This document shows positions 21,815 through 33,013 of a DNA stretch of 64,000 nucleotides, piece by piece (positions within the stretch are counted from its first letter, which is position 1; every line of letters begins with the position of its first letter). Source of the DNA: Druceiella hillmani (taxonomy: Eukaryota > Arthropoda > Insecta > Lepidoptera > Hepialidae); contig JAYKKI010000009.1 of assembly GCA_039881145.1 (NCBI GenBank), positions 13,752,501 to 13,816,500 on the forward strand, read 5' to 3'. The notes under the pieces are model-generated. The model was not told the DNA's origin. It searched no databases and saw only the letters and a list, made by a program, of their open reading frames with translations. The translations under genes and the position numbers were made by a program.

Positions 21815-23879
21815 ATCGAAATAAATAATATCTTGATAAATATTTTTATAAAAATTTAGTTAGTACAGATGCATTTTTGCACGCCATTTAAGTGCATATC
21901 GTAATAGTTTTAAACTATCTGGAATAAGCATCTAATGAATACATTAAAGAGGCGCAGATTTATTAGTTGGTTAATTAATGGATGTTCGCTTTATGTAAGG
22001 TTGATGATGATACTGTTGATATATTATTTATTAAGCTCTTTATTCGCGTTTCTGTACAATCTCATTCTCATAATAAACTTTGATAACACTTTCAGCTGCC
22101 AACCGCATCGTTGCCAACATCCCCTCCGACTCTCCCTGCACATTTAATAAACCGCAACATTATAATACAGAAAGGCAATTAAAGGGACCTTAAATATAAT
22201 TAAACCGTTTGGCAATGCTGTAGTTTGTCTCGTGTCGAATATTGGAGCCTGCCTTTATTTTAATTTAACAACGAAAGTGCATAACCTAACTCTCGCATTC
22301 CCTGAGCTTTTTGTTGCCGGTATGAATGCATAGTTGTCGGTATGTTTTAATTCCATGGTGTATAATAAATAATATTAACATGTCAGGTATTATCAATATG
22401 CAAAAACCTTTAAAATATTCATTGTGCAAACTGAAATATAAGAAATATGATAGTAACTGTAATCGAAATTTAGGACGTTCCTTTTCTTTTAAAAATTAGT
22501 TCGGATGTTCGTGTTGTTAGGTATCATCAACAAAATTACATAAACTTTTTTGAACGGATCCACACATGGAAGGTTATTCGAACATTTTTTATCAGGAGAG
22601 TTTATGGGACAAAATAGAAGTCAAAGTATTAATTTTTCCAATTTTAGTCCGTCTGCCTATCCAAAAATAATTAAAACCTTCCAATCAAATGTTCTTTACG
22701 GAATTTTCTCTCTGACTATCTGTTGTATCTGTTTGCTAAAGCAAAAATAACCAGACCTAATTGGATTGGATTTTATAGAATTATCGTGTATCCGTATAAT
22801 GTTTTATTAGATATAAATAAAGACTTTTGTTTTAATGCAAAGTTCTTTAAGAGACCTGAACTTTAATTGTAAACTTTCATTCGCTAAGTACCGAAAGCGG
22901 GAGCTTAAGTATTAATGAATATGAATTGTCGCGACTGTTACTGGGATTCAATTTAAAGGTCACACCTATCAGTTTATTAATTAGAAAGCAGAATACATTT
23001 ATAAGCATACCGTCTTGCGTAAATGTGTCCAAATTTGGACATATTAAACTATCGACTGTGTTCTAGAAACCGCGCGTCCAGACTACATCACTAGTATATC
23101 TCAACCCTGTTAAATCAATTTATTACGGTGAAATCTTGCGAAAACGTGTATAATGTGTTTTAAAGTTTATTTTTTCCACTTACTTTACTTTTTCGTTATC
23201 ATTTAGCACTTATTACACAATTAAAAGCAAAACTTAATTATAAATTATCATTTATAATAAAAATAAGTAAGTCAACTTAGTTATTTAATTAGAATGTTTT
23301 TTAACCTGTCACTTTCACCACTACATTTTGTTTCTGTACCAACATTCAGAAAACGATAAAGTCTATTTTTCTGTGGTTTATATTTCGAATCATAACATCT
23401 TTATTTTTATTTTTAATTATATGGCGTTTGTTCTCTCCAGAAGAAAGTTTTGCCAATATCAAGTGAGGAAAAAAGGCTAAGTAACTTAGATTAGGCCATA
23501 TTTCGTACATTTGTCATTGTTGCTTGTTAACAAAAGTATGAACAACATAATACAAATTAAATAAGAAGTTGGCTACAATTAAACAAAAAGAAGAAAATTA
23601 AATTATAAAATAAAGATAGTATAACATAAGTATATACAAATAAATATAAAAACAAAAATAAATACGAAAAATTCTATTTTTTTATGTCGTTCTTTCTTAT
23701 GAACCGAATGATTAATCCTAAAATGGGTTTGTTTATTTAGCTGTTTATTTAAATTTAGTCCCGTTAGTCTAGTTCAAGCCCAGCTTAGTTCGCCGGCGGG
23801 TTTTTTTTTGGAATTATACATTTGTTATGGAAGCTGTTTTTTAATACATCAGCCATGACTAGAAATTATTTTAGTTACG

Positions 23880-24385
23880 GTTGGGTTGGGTTGTGTTAGT
23901 TTAAGTTATGTTAGGTTAGTGTTGTTTGGTTGGGTTAGGTTAGGCTAGGTTAGGTTAGGTAAGGTAAGGCTAGGTTAGGTTAGGTTAGGTTATGTTAGGT
24001 TATGTCAGGTTAGATTAGGTTAGGTTATGTTATGTTAGGTTAGGTTAGGTTGTGTTAGTTTAGGTTAGGTTAGGTAAGGTAAGGTTAGGTTATGTTTAGT
24101 TAAGTTGGGTTAGGTTATGATAGGTTAGGTTGGGTTAGGTTTGGTTAGGTTAGGTTATGTTATGTTAGGTTAGGTTTGTCTTGGTTAGGTTAGGCTAGGT
24201 CAGGTTATGTCAGGTTAGGTTATGTTAGGTTAGGTTATTTTATGTTAGGTTATGTCAGGTTAGGTTAGGTTAGGTTAGGTCAGGCCAGATCAGGTCAAGT
24301 CAGGTCCGGTTAGGTTAGGCCAGGTCAGGTCAGGTCTGGTCATGTTAGGTTAGGCCATGTTATGTTAGGTTAGGTTATGTTATTT
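23880..24385 (+). repeat. Degenerate (TTAGG)n tract, interstitial telomere-like repeat
   Basis: About 500 bases are built on the 5-base unit TTAGG, with many single-base variants (TTATG, TAAGG, TCAGG, CTAGG, TTGGG). Stretches of up to four or five perfect units occur. TTAGG is the telomere repeat of most insect orders. The variant load shows it is not active telomere DNA. It lies between modules A and B of unit c, a position with no such tract in the other units. A TA microsatellite follows at 24433-24486. Confidence 0.9.
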
Positions 24386-24431
24386 ATTATTATATTATTA
24401 ATTATTTTAGTTACATTTATATGTGTATGTG

Positions 24432-24486
<55 letters not shown>

Positions 24487-26825
24487 GTATATAAATTTAA
24501 AAAAAAACATAAATCATATATTAAAAGATAGTAAAACCTATTAATTTGATATAATCGATAATTTCTCATTTATTTTATTCATTTATTTATATTTATTTAT
24601 AATTGATAATTTGACGTTTAAAGCTGTTAAAAATTACATTGTTTTAAAGTAATTTTAAAAATGTATTTTAAGCGTTTCAGTGCGCGCAGTTTCATTAATT
24701 TCTAATTACTTTATGTTTGTGTCAAACTTGTAGTGTCTAATGATAAATTTATTGTGAATATAGTGAGTAATATTTTTTTTAAAATGTTTTTTTATAATAA
24801 ATAATCATCAGCTGCAGAATTTCTTTCCTGATATATTAGTTTTTAATGTGTATACTGAATAAAAATGTTTCTGGTTGTAAAGCGCATATGTTCTAAAATT
24901 TCATCCCGCTGGAGTTGAGAGTTTTTAGAAAAAAGTAATCAGAATGAAGTCATGGACATGGTTTAAAATTTAGTAACAATTAGTAATGTAGTCACAATTG
25001 AGTAATGTCGTCTAAGTTTTTAACATCTACTAACAAGATTGTCAAAAAGTTGCACTCGAATAGTATTAAGTACATTTTTCCCCGGAGCACTTAATTTTAA
25101 TATCCCCAGTAGGGCGATGGGCCACTTTTTGATAATATTTAACTGTGATATCTAAAATATGCTACTAGCTTTATTCATATTAGTATGTTGCTTACTGCAG
25201 TTAGAGGTACCCAAAATATGTTCTTGTAACATAGTTCGCGTAGTTTAAAGTTATGTGTATTTATTAGTTTGCATACATATAAAGAAAAATGTGAATATAA
25301 TATAAAAAAAAAATCAGCAAGAGAAGTCAGTAAAACAAGGAATAAGTTAGAAATTTGTTTTGACCGTAAATTCGACATATTCACATTATATATTGAAGTT
25401 GCGACCATGGATGCTACCTATTACTAGACACAGAAGACTGTCAATGATTGGTAATGAAAAAATAAATACCAGGAAGACTCGTAATAGGCGAGGTAGTCGA
25501 TATGGTGTCTCGGAACTAGGTAACTAAGGCTCACGCACACTATTTATTTCTTAACGCATGTATACTTGTAACTTTATAAACAGTTAGATATCTTTAAATT
25601 TGATGACATTTAAAGCTCTCAAACTCAAATATGAAACGATTGTATATTTGATGCGGGAACCAAGATAGGAGACAGAGACCATAGGAGGCAGTTTGTGAAC
25701 GTCGGTATGCACATAAGCCAGTGATGAATAATTGTGCAGTGAGTTTAAGATATACAAGGTAATATCAGGTGTTTTAATAACGTCGTGTTATAAGTAAATT
25801 ATAATTTGTATGAAAATGTAATAATTTATTTTATAAGCAGTTAAAATATTGCTTTTAAATGCATTAAGTTCTATAGAAAAAAGTAAGAAATACGATTAGT
25901 TTCATGTGAGATCAATGAGCTTTTTCTTCTGAATCGTAGAACAATTAACAAGGAATATTTTAAAAAATAAATAAATTCCTGGAAAATATTATAACACATT
26001 TTTTTTCATGTATTAGAAATGTTAAAGATGACATTTGTATCATCTTATTTAAAACTGAAGTTGAACGCTCGAAGTTTTAAATAAAAAGATTTGACATTGA
26101 AATTTCTCCATAAAATAAATCGGCATTTGACAGAAATGTTTAACAGCGGGAAACGGTTAGTAATGGTTTAAGGTATATTTGAATATTTGAAATTTTTAAA
26201 CAGAACTTATACATAAGTTAGACGATAAATTTCCTTGCATGATAGAATAATTGCACGAAAGTTGATTGTTTAATTATTCAAAATAATTTGGACCAAAACA
26301 GGACAAATTTTGAGCTAGTTTTAGTCCAAGTACAATCATAGAATGTATTTTTCATACGAACGTATACTTTATAATTACTATAGAAGGCAATTAGCTTGAA
26401 TTCTGCAATTTTTGCAAGAAATTCTACATATGAAAATGACAAATTCATAAAAGTTCACACAATCTCCAGAAGGTGTAGTCAAATGTTTTCAGCGACTTTG
26501 CTAATATTTAAAATCTAAAGTATTCGACGTCTAATACGAATTACGTTACAACTTTGCATTCGAGTACACGGTGTTTTGAAATTTTTTAGCCTTAGCGCCG
26601 CAACTTATTTTGCGCACTTAAACTTAGCACATAACTTGAACGTTGTCATAATCAGTCATATAATATTCATTTTAAACCGATAATATTAATTTTAATTAGT
26701 CGAAATGTTTTTTTTTATGTATATTCAGTAATAATTCTTCACTGAGGGGACCGATTTTGATGATTCTTTTTTTACTTGAAAGAGGGTACTTTACAAGTGG
26801 TCGCATTTAAATATGAAAATTATCT

Positions 26826-27130
26826 GATGAAGTCTAGAAATTAACGGTGGAACTCCTTAACGAATGGCACTAAATCAACATTAAATCAAAAACTTTGCTA
26901 CGGAGAATTATTATTTTGCCAAGTAACTTACCAGGTTAGGGTCTCGTAATAAATTTTGAAAATGGACAATGGATTTCCTTAACCGATGTTAGTAAATTGA
27001 CCGTGATTAAAGATGTTAGCTACTAATAGGTTTAACTTTGCAAAATAACTGAATTGTCAACCAGGTCAGGTTGGGAGATGAGCAATAGAACTCCTTAACG
27101 ATGATAGTAAATTAAACATGGTTCAAGGTG
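26826..27130 (+). repeat. Diverged tandem repeat, about 125-base period
   Basis: Two and a half units can be lined up on 'gg.actccttaacga.g.tagtaaat.aac.t' at about 26828, 26972 and 27084, each followed in the full units by 'ttgc.aa.taact....aggt.agg'. It is confined to the E-to-C interval of unit c. Confidence 0.6.
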
Positions 27131-28073
27131 TGCAAATTTATAAAAACTATATTATTGTTCATTTCACGGTTTATCAATTGGTGGGGTTCTATATGTTTGT
27201 AATCTCAAATGCAGCAATAATAATTTAATAAGTAATATATGAATACAAAAAAAAGTTATAACAATTTCGTCATAAAACTCAAAATGCCCCTGTAGGTTGT
27301 TGTCACTAACTATGCCATGTAAAAATTCGTTTAATATTCGTAAGGTTGACCAGTAATTTTAAGTTTCCGCTAACCTGATTGTGAACATTTTACACACTGC
27401 TCTGATACTGGTACCTTTTCGTAGCGTAGCTAGTTTATCAGGTCCCGTGTCGTATAACAAGTCACTTCGCGTTGAAATTAAAATTGCTAACTAACTTTCA
27501 AAACGTCACTCCCCACGCAGACAACTGCTCAATGTCGTTAGGAGTTGCTGGTATATAATTTGACATACGAGGTCACGGGTTTGCTGTATTCGGACGTTTA
27601 CATTTTTGTATTTAATTAATATTTTTTTATTCTAAATGTGTGATTTAAAATAAAAAAATGATTACTTTTAAGCATCTTACCTACTTTGGAGTATTTGTGT
27701 ATATAAAATACGAACATTATTTTAATAGGAAAACACTATAATACCAAATCGGTTGGGATCAGTTTGTAAGTCGTGTGGATATAACGAGGTGAAGTTACGA
27801 TATTTGAATATTTGCATCACTTCAAAAAAAGGAAGTAATTGTTACATTATATTTCGTGTTGAAAACAAATAGTTTCATGTTGTTCAACTATTTATTTCTA
27901 TAAGTTTTGGTTATGGTTTCTAAAAAATAGGAATGAAAGTCTTATTTCGTCATGCGTTATTTTACTTTGTTGATTCGTTATCAATCAATAGTACGATCCA
28001 TAATACAATATGTTTTTTTAGTAGTGAAAGTAAAACCTTGACTAAGGTTGTTTTGAAAGCAAATACAAGGTAT

Positions 28074-29255
28074 CCAGTGGCAGATTTAAATGTTTGAAAA
28101 ATTGTAAAAAAAAAAACTACACCTCTAATACGAAGTACGTTTATTTTAACTTTATAACAACAAATGTGGATTCCATTTTTTAAAAACCACGTTTTCCAAA
28201 TGGCAGCCATCGAGTCTGACACACTCTTTGAGTCTAGCACGCATATTTTAAAAAACGCGTTTGCAGACTTCGGCTCGAATATTTTCTTTAATTTGTGTCA
28301 CAATGCTGAGATTTGTTTTGTACCGTTTCAGGATATGTTTTTTTCTGGAAATAACTGCCGCACTGCATTCATGGACACATTAGCTACTGCTACCTGTATG
28401 AGCTGTGGCCCCGTCCTGGTGGGACCATGCGTTTTGGTTGTAGGATGGACTATTCTGTAGTTCTACTTTGAAAAAGTTATTTAACATCTGAGCATATCTC
28501 TCCGAATTCACAGTTACAATTTGGCCACGTTGATTTTCAAAGAAATAAGGCCCTATGATTGCAGATGCAGACATGGCACACCAGACTATTACTTTAGGCT
28601 TATGTAAAGGGTCTTGATGCATTTGTCTTGGGTTGTGGATATCCCAGTAACGAAAGTTCTGCTTATTAACATATCCTCCAATATGAAAGTGAGCTTCGTC
28701 ACTAAAGAATATGTTGCCCATCCGGATAGCAGTACGAAATCTCAACAACATCACCTCCGCATAAGTTTTTCTTAATTCAAAGTCAGAATCGTGTAAATCT
28801 TGAACAATTTGAATTTTATATGGATGGAACTTGAGCTTTTTTTGCATTATTACCTGTAAAGTTGATTTCGGAATTCCCAATATCGATGAACGTGTACGCA
28901 GTGATAAACGGGGATTTTCAACGACAGAAACCATAACAGGCTCACCCATTACCAATGGTGTAGGTCCTGGCGTGGGCCTATTTAATTGCTACCCATTGAC
29001 TGAATGAGGTTGATCGATGGTCCATCACGTGATGGAAGAATACTGTATCGATTATTAAATCGACGGCGTGCTACAGACAGCAAAAGTCCACTCGAAATGT
29101 ACGTCTCGACGGCAAAAGCGCGGTGCTCTTCATTCCACTGCTCTATGGCTACTAAAACATCCGCACCGCTTGCGCTTCTAACGACGCCCCCTGCGCCCCT
29201 CTTATGTGTTGCGTTCAGAAACTATGTTTGTTCAAACTTTGAAATCTGCCACTGG
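28074..29255 (-). mobile_element. Tc1/mariner-like element, copy 1, inactive
   Basis: Terminal inverted repeats are visible: the left end 'ccagtggcagattt' at 28074 and its complement 'aaatctgccactgg' ending at 29255, with further pairing inward ('tgtttgaa'). The element is about 1.18 kb, and TA lies two bases outside the left end. It carries one transposase pseudogene on the minus strand. It inserts into the C-to-D interval between units c and d. Confidence 0.8.
28160..29155 (-). pseudogene. Tc1/mariner-like transposase (DUF4817-type), copy 1
   Basis: The minus-strand reading starts at about 29155 with 'EQWNEEHRAFAVETYISSG', but the initiator ATG is ATA. The helix-turn-helix region ('VARRRFNNRYS') is followed by a deletion that removes the middle of the DNA-binding part (about 29010-28940). 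A clean 191-codon frame then runs at 28955-28380, with 'SVVENPRLSLRTRSSILGI', 'IFFSDEAHFHIGG' (first catalytic Asp), 'KVIVWCAMSA' and 'HQDGATAHT' (second catalytic Asp). A 14-base insertion near 28390 breaks the frame. About 90 bases present in copy 2, including the third Asp block 'PDLSPSDFFL', are missing near 28322. It cannot be active. Confidence 0.9.
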
Positions 29256-29919
29256 TCACCTGTGGAATAAACTATATACATATTTGCAAACAATATAAAT
29301 TCCCATGGTTGTAGTTAAGAATGATGTCAAATATTCATCAAAAATTTTTAAATGCAGAGCTTTATCAGTTAGTGGATGGAAGCATACGTTGTGAAAGTCC
29401 GTTGTCGGCTCCTATTTGCGCTACTACTCATTCTCGTCCTATAGACAAACTTAGTAAAGACGATATCTTCAGCCGCCGATTACATCCCACTTCCATCCTC
29501 TCTAAGTGTCACCCTAAAATTAATAAACCGCAACATTGGGGCACTAAATCACAATAAAGGTACTTTAAATAAATTTGAGCCCAGTGTAGTTTGGCGCTCG
29601 CCTGGAACGCGAATGAACTTCTTTTACATAATTTCATAAGGAAACAAAACAAAAATAATTGCAATGTTTAAATGAATAAATCGTACTTACATTCAATTGA
29701 ATATTAATATTAATCTAAAATACTTTAACTAAATCACTAAATATAGTTGGTTAGGAATATGATAAAAAAATTAAATAAAAATATACTTAATTTCAAAAAG
29801 TAAATAATTTTGTGGAAGTTAAAATAATATTTACACTCATGTCATTGGTGCAACCATTGTCGAATGTTTTGCCATTCTTTCTGTTCTTCGCGATTCTAGT
29901 CCATTTGGGTGTGACGTAC

Positions 29920-30060
29920 GATACCGTTACTCTAGCGACGATGGAACGATCACGGCGACTTGGCTCGCCCCGCGGCGGCCGCTCCAGCATCCATCTTTAG
30001 CGCATGTCACATAATCCGCCCAGTGCCACTTCTATTTACAGGCTACTTCTGCAACATCCG
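29920..30060. other. GC-rich island, origin unknown
   Basis: A compact GC-rich block with the palindromic core 'ccgcggcggccgc' (around 29973-29985) stands in otherwise AT-rich DNA. Both strands are open here (62 codons plus, 65 codons minus), but neither reading matches a family I know. It could be the edge of another element or a relic promoter. Confidence 0.5.
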
Positions 30061-30309
30061 ATAAATCTGTATGTTTCCTTAAGTTACTATTTCTTATTCC
30101 GTCCTTTAAACTAAGTCTCTCTGGAATCTTCATTGTTTTTGGGTTATTTCCTTAGGCAAGCTTTAACAAGAATATATTTAAAAAAGTGTAACAAGAGTGT
30201 CAAATGGATTTTTCTTCAGGAAAGTCGATAATTTATATTTGAATATGTGTTTAATGACCAATATTTTAAACAGGCCATTTTAATTCTTCTGTTTACTTCG
30301 GTGTTTCAT

Positions 30310-30690
30310 TTATAAATGAGATTTGCTGGTAGACGTAGTTTTTGACGTAGTCCAAAATATTTGATTATATTGTTATGGGTATTATTTATCTATTTGTCAT
30401 TCCGCATGGTTTACTTTGTTTATTTCTAAACTACATTTTTTACTCTCCAAGTCAAGGAATTGCAACATACATTCCAGATGCTTATGTTTTTTTTTATATA
30501 ATAGTAATATATCGTCAGCAAAGCGTAAGTGGTTCAAGCACTCTCCGTTAATTTTGATGCCCATTATATCTAAAATCAAATTACGAAAAACTTTCTCTAA
30601 TAAGGCTGTAAATCAATTAGAATATATGGGTCACTCTGTCTTATACCGCGTTTTTCCGATTTAATGGATGTTTTTCTTCCAAAAGTAAAT
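30310..30690 (-). pseudogene. RTE-like reverse transcriptase scrap
   Basis: On the minus strand it reads 'KRGIRQSDP' (family GVRQGDP block), then after a frame change 'FTALLEKVFRNL', 'GIKINGECLNHLRFADDILL' (the FADD catalytic pair, about 30510) and 'DLESKKCSLEINKVN'. A further degraded stretch ('ILDYVKNYVY') runs to about 30310. The wording (LNHLRFADDI, then ES.K..L.IN) matches the insect RTE-type endonuclease-reverse transcriptases. Only the palm region is present, with at least two frame changes. Confidence 0.8.
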
Positions 30691-31442
30691 ATTAGACGAG
30701 GAACGTTTAATGAATGAATGACATTTTGAATTAAGATTCGTGAAAAATGTTGAGTATATTACTCTCAGCTGTACAATAATTTTTTCACGTTTCTCGTTAC
30801 GTCACTTGCACAGTGTTGTGCTCTCTTCTGTTAATTTCTTACAAAATTAACTTTTAAAATTATAAAATTCTAGACCATGGAACTCTCATATGGAATAAAC
30901 CTATATTACGTATTTAGTACATAATTTTTTACGCTAAATAATAAAATTTGTACAGCAACCTTGGATATATATTGACAGGTCACACACTTTTATTTTGTGC
31001 TGAAAATATTTTTAAATTTAAATGCTTATTTATCAGGTCCCATATCACTTTCCATTGGAAGTGAAGTTGCTGTTAAACATACGTAACGTTACAAACAACT
31101 TACAATTATAAATTACTTAATGTCATTCGGATATGACGTGATATACAACGTCATATATTGTAAGGTTTGCAAGTTTACATTTTCATATTTAATTTAAGAA
31201 GATAAAAAAAAATATGCCGAAAATTTACTGTTTTGCAGGTTTCATCATTCATATTCGCTAAATCTTCTTTATCCGAAAGTGGTGAGCCGTCAAATTATCT
31301 GGACCTATTTGGTCAGTTATGGGAATACAGTGACATGAAAGGAGAAGGGAAAATTCGCTTCGGAAAATTACAATAGTTTTTAGTTATAATTGTGATTTAT
31401 TTTTTGGAAGTTCACCTTTATAAAAATTAAATAGGTATATTC

Positions 31443-31578
31443 GGTTATATTTTTATGAGTGATCAATTTCAAGGAAAAATTAAGGAACAGCAACTAAAGA
31501 AAACCTATTTTCAATATATGATTTATTTTCTGTTCCTTAATAACTCGTTAAGATTGGTCACTCATCAAAATATAAACC
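31443..31578. repeat. Imperfect hairpin, about 48-base arms
   Basis: Arms 31443-31490 and 31530-31578 are complementary at roughly four bases in five. Shared runs are 'attaaggaacag', 'atgagtga' and 'tatattttt'. The loop is about 39 bases. The surrounding 31200-32190 otherwise shows no gene. Confidence 0.8.
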
Positions 31579-32850
31579 AGCAAACAAGGTCATGGTTTTC
31601 GTAAAGGATGAATATGAGTATATGTTCTAAGTACAATAATGAGCGTGTGTCACTCTATGTTAAGTACAGCAATAGTTTCCTACATTACTGATGAGACATC
31701 CTATATGGCACATTTCCTTACAATTTTGAAATCTCTATCTAAATACCCGTCATCGCTCAATGTTTTCTGAGTTAAATACGGAACTTGAGAGCCTTTAACC
31801 TTTGTTGTTAACGGGCAGAATAAATACAAAAAACTTAATTAAAATGGTTGAAAATTTTTAAAGCTCGTAAAGAATATATACATGTACTTATATTGACTTT
31901 TATGGTAAAAGACAAGAACAATTGACACACATTTTGTTTTCAAAGTGTAGCGGCAAATATCGTTCTTTGAGATCATTAGTTACATTCCAGAACAATCAAA
32001 TGATATAATTAATAAAAACCACGAGAATGCGCAAACAAGTTTTAACAAATTTACGCTAAAAGTTAACATATTTATGAAACAGTTTCTTAGTGTTTATGTT
32101 ACAATTAAAAATCAATTAATAATGCTAATCAGTTATATAACAGAACGTGCAATAGAAAATATCCACATTATTAATTATTCTCGTATGCCAAATTGTTACA
32201 TCACTTAACGTCATACGTGGTAAATTTAACGGTTACATGGAATTTTTGTTATAACTTTTGACAGTTGCAAACTTATTAAAATTAAGTATCTCGTTAACTT
32301 GAACAAGATTTTGACGAAGATTTTTATGGAAATCAGATTAATTAAAATATATTTTGTTTCAATAATCTAGTTATTAATGTTAGAGGCGAAGATGTTTTAG
32401 TTTCATAATGGATGTTTGTTTCGCGCGAGGTTGGTTATGTCACTGTTAGCATCTTATTAATTAGCCTCTCCCTTCACGCCCCTACATAAGTTTGTTTTCA
32501 CAACAAAACTATTCTGATAATGTTTACAGGCGAATGAGATACTTTCAGAGGCCGATCGCGTAGTCGCCAATACCCTCACCGAATCTATTCTTGCATTTAA
32601 TAAACCGCAACATTATAATACCAAAACACAGTAAAGGAATATTAAATGTACCTTTACCGTTTAGTGATCGGGTAGTTTTAGTTCGTTTTAAATCTTGGGC
32701 CTTGCCCCTACTTCATTTAATAAGATAAGTTTAAATTCTAACAAACATTTTCTGAGCTTCTCGTATTCGAATATATAGTTGTCAGTAATTTTTTACTCGA
32801 AAGTATATGTCACAAAATTATAAGAATTAAAATCGTCATCATGGTGTGTT

Positions 32851-33013
32851 GGGTTGATCACAAGGTATACGGCCTTCGACGATGTGGCGCACCGCGGAGA
32901 CCCGAGTTCGATTCCCGGCCGTTCGTTGAACGGGGCTGGACTGATGTTGTGATTGGCCCAAAAATATTACTCTTGTAGCAATAAGTCTGCCATATTTATA
33001 AATTAGACACCCA
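32851..33013 (+). mobile_element. tRNA-derived SINE
   Basis: The 5' half is tRNA-like, with the RNA polymerase III B box 'gagttcgattcccgg' at about 32914-32928 preceded by 'gtggcgcaccgcggagaccc'. An A-box-like 'ttgatcacaagg' lies about 50 bases upstream, as in tRNA-derived SINEs. The GC-rich head changes abruptly to an AT-rich tRNA-unrelated tail ('ttactcttgtagcaataag...catatttataaattag'). A free-standing tRNA gene is unlikely because the acceptor stem does not close. It lies in the D-to-A interval of unit e and is absent from the same interval of unit c. Confidence 0.75.

Larger units (their letters stand above)
21950..27600 (+). repeat. Large-repeat unit c (D-A-B-E-C), best complete unit
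   Basis: Module D is at about 21990-22330 ('catttaataaaccgcaacattataatac', nearly identical to 32580-32610). Module A is at about 23040-23140 ('actatcgactgtgttctagaaaccgcgcgtccag', echoed at 54900-54935). Module B is at about 25010-25260, E at about 26500-26650 and C at about 27420-27600. Between B and E, 25780-26150 aligns well with 36470-36830 of unit e (shared 'aaattataatttgt' start, 'ctttttcttct', 'atttaaaac'). The A-to-B gap is enlarged by the TTAGG tract and a TA tract. No coding sequence is recognised; small ORFs at 21935-22147, 22550-22750 and 25175-25408 are not family-like. Confidence 0.65.
29320..31200 (+). repeat. Large-repeat unit d (D and C only)
   Basis: Module D is at about 29330-29600 ('attaataaaccgcaacatt', then 'aataaaggtactttaaata'). 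Module C is at about 31040-31190 ('gaagttgctgttaaacatacg', then 'gatatgacgtgatat'). Modules A, B and E are absent, so the unit has lost about 4 kb. A GC-rich island and an RT scrap lie between D and C. Confidence 0.55.

Noticed and set aside
23880..24385. Active telomere end
   Set aside because: The repeat is highly degenerate and flanked on both sides by ordinary repeat-unit sequence.
32851..32950. Possible tRNA gene (clear B box)
   Set aside because: The cloverleaf does not close at the acceptor stem and the sequence runs on into a SINE-type tail.
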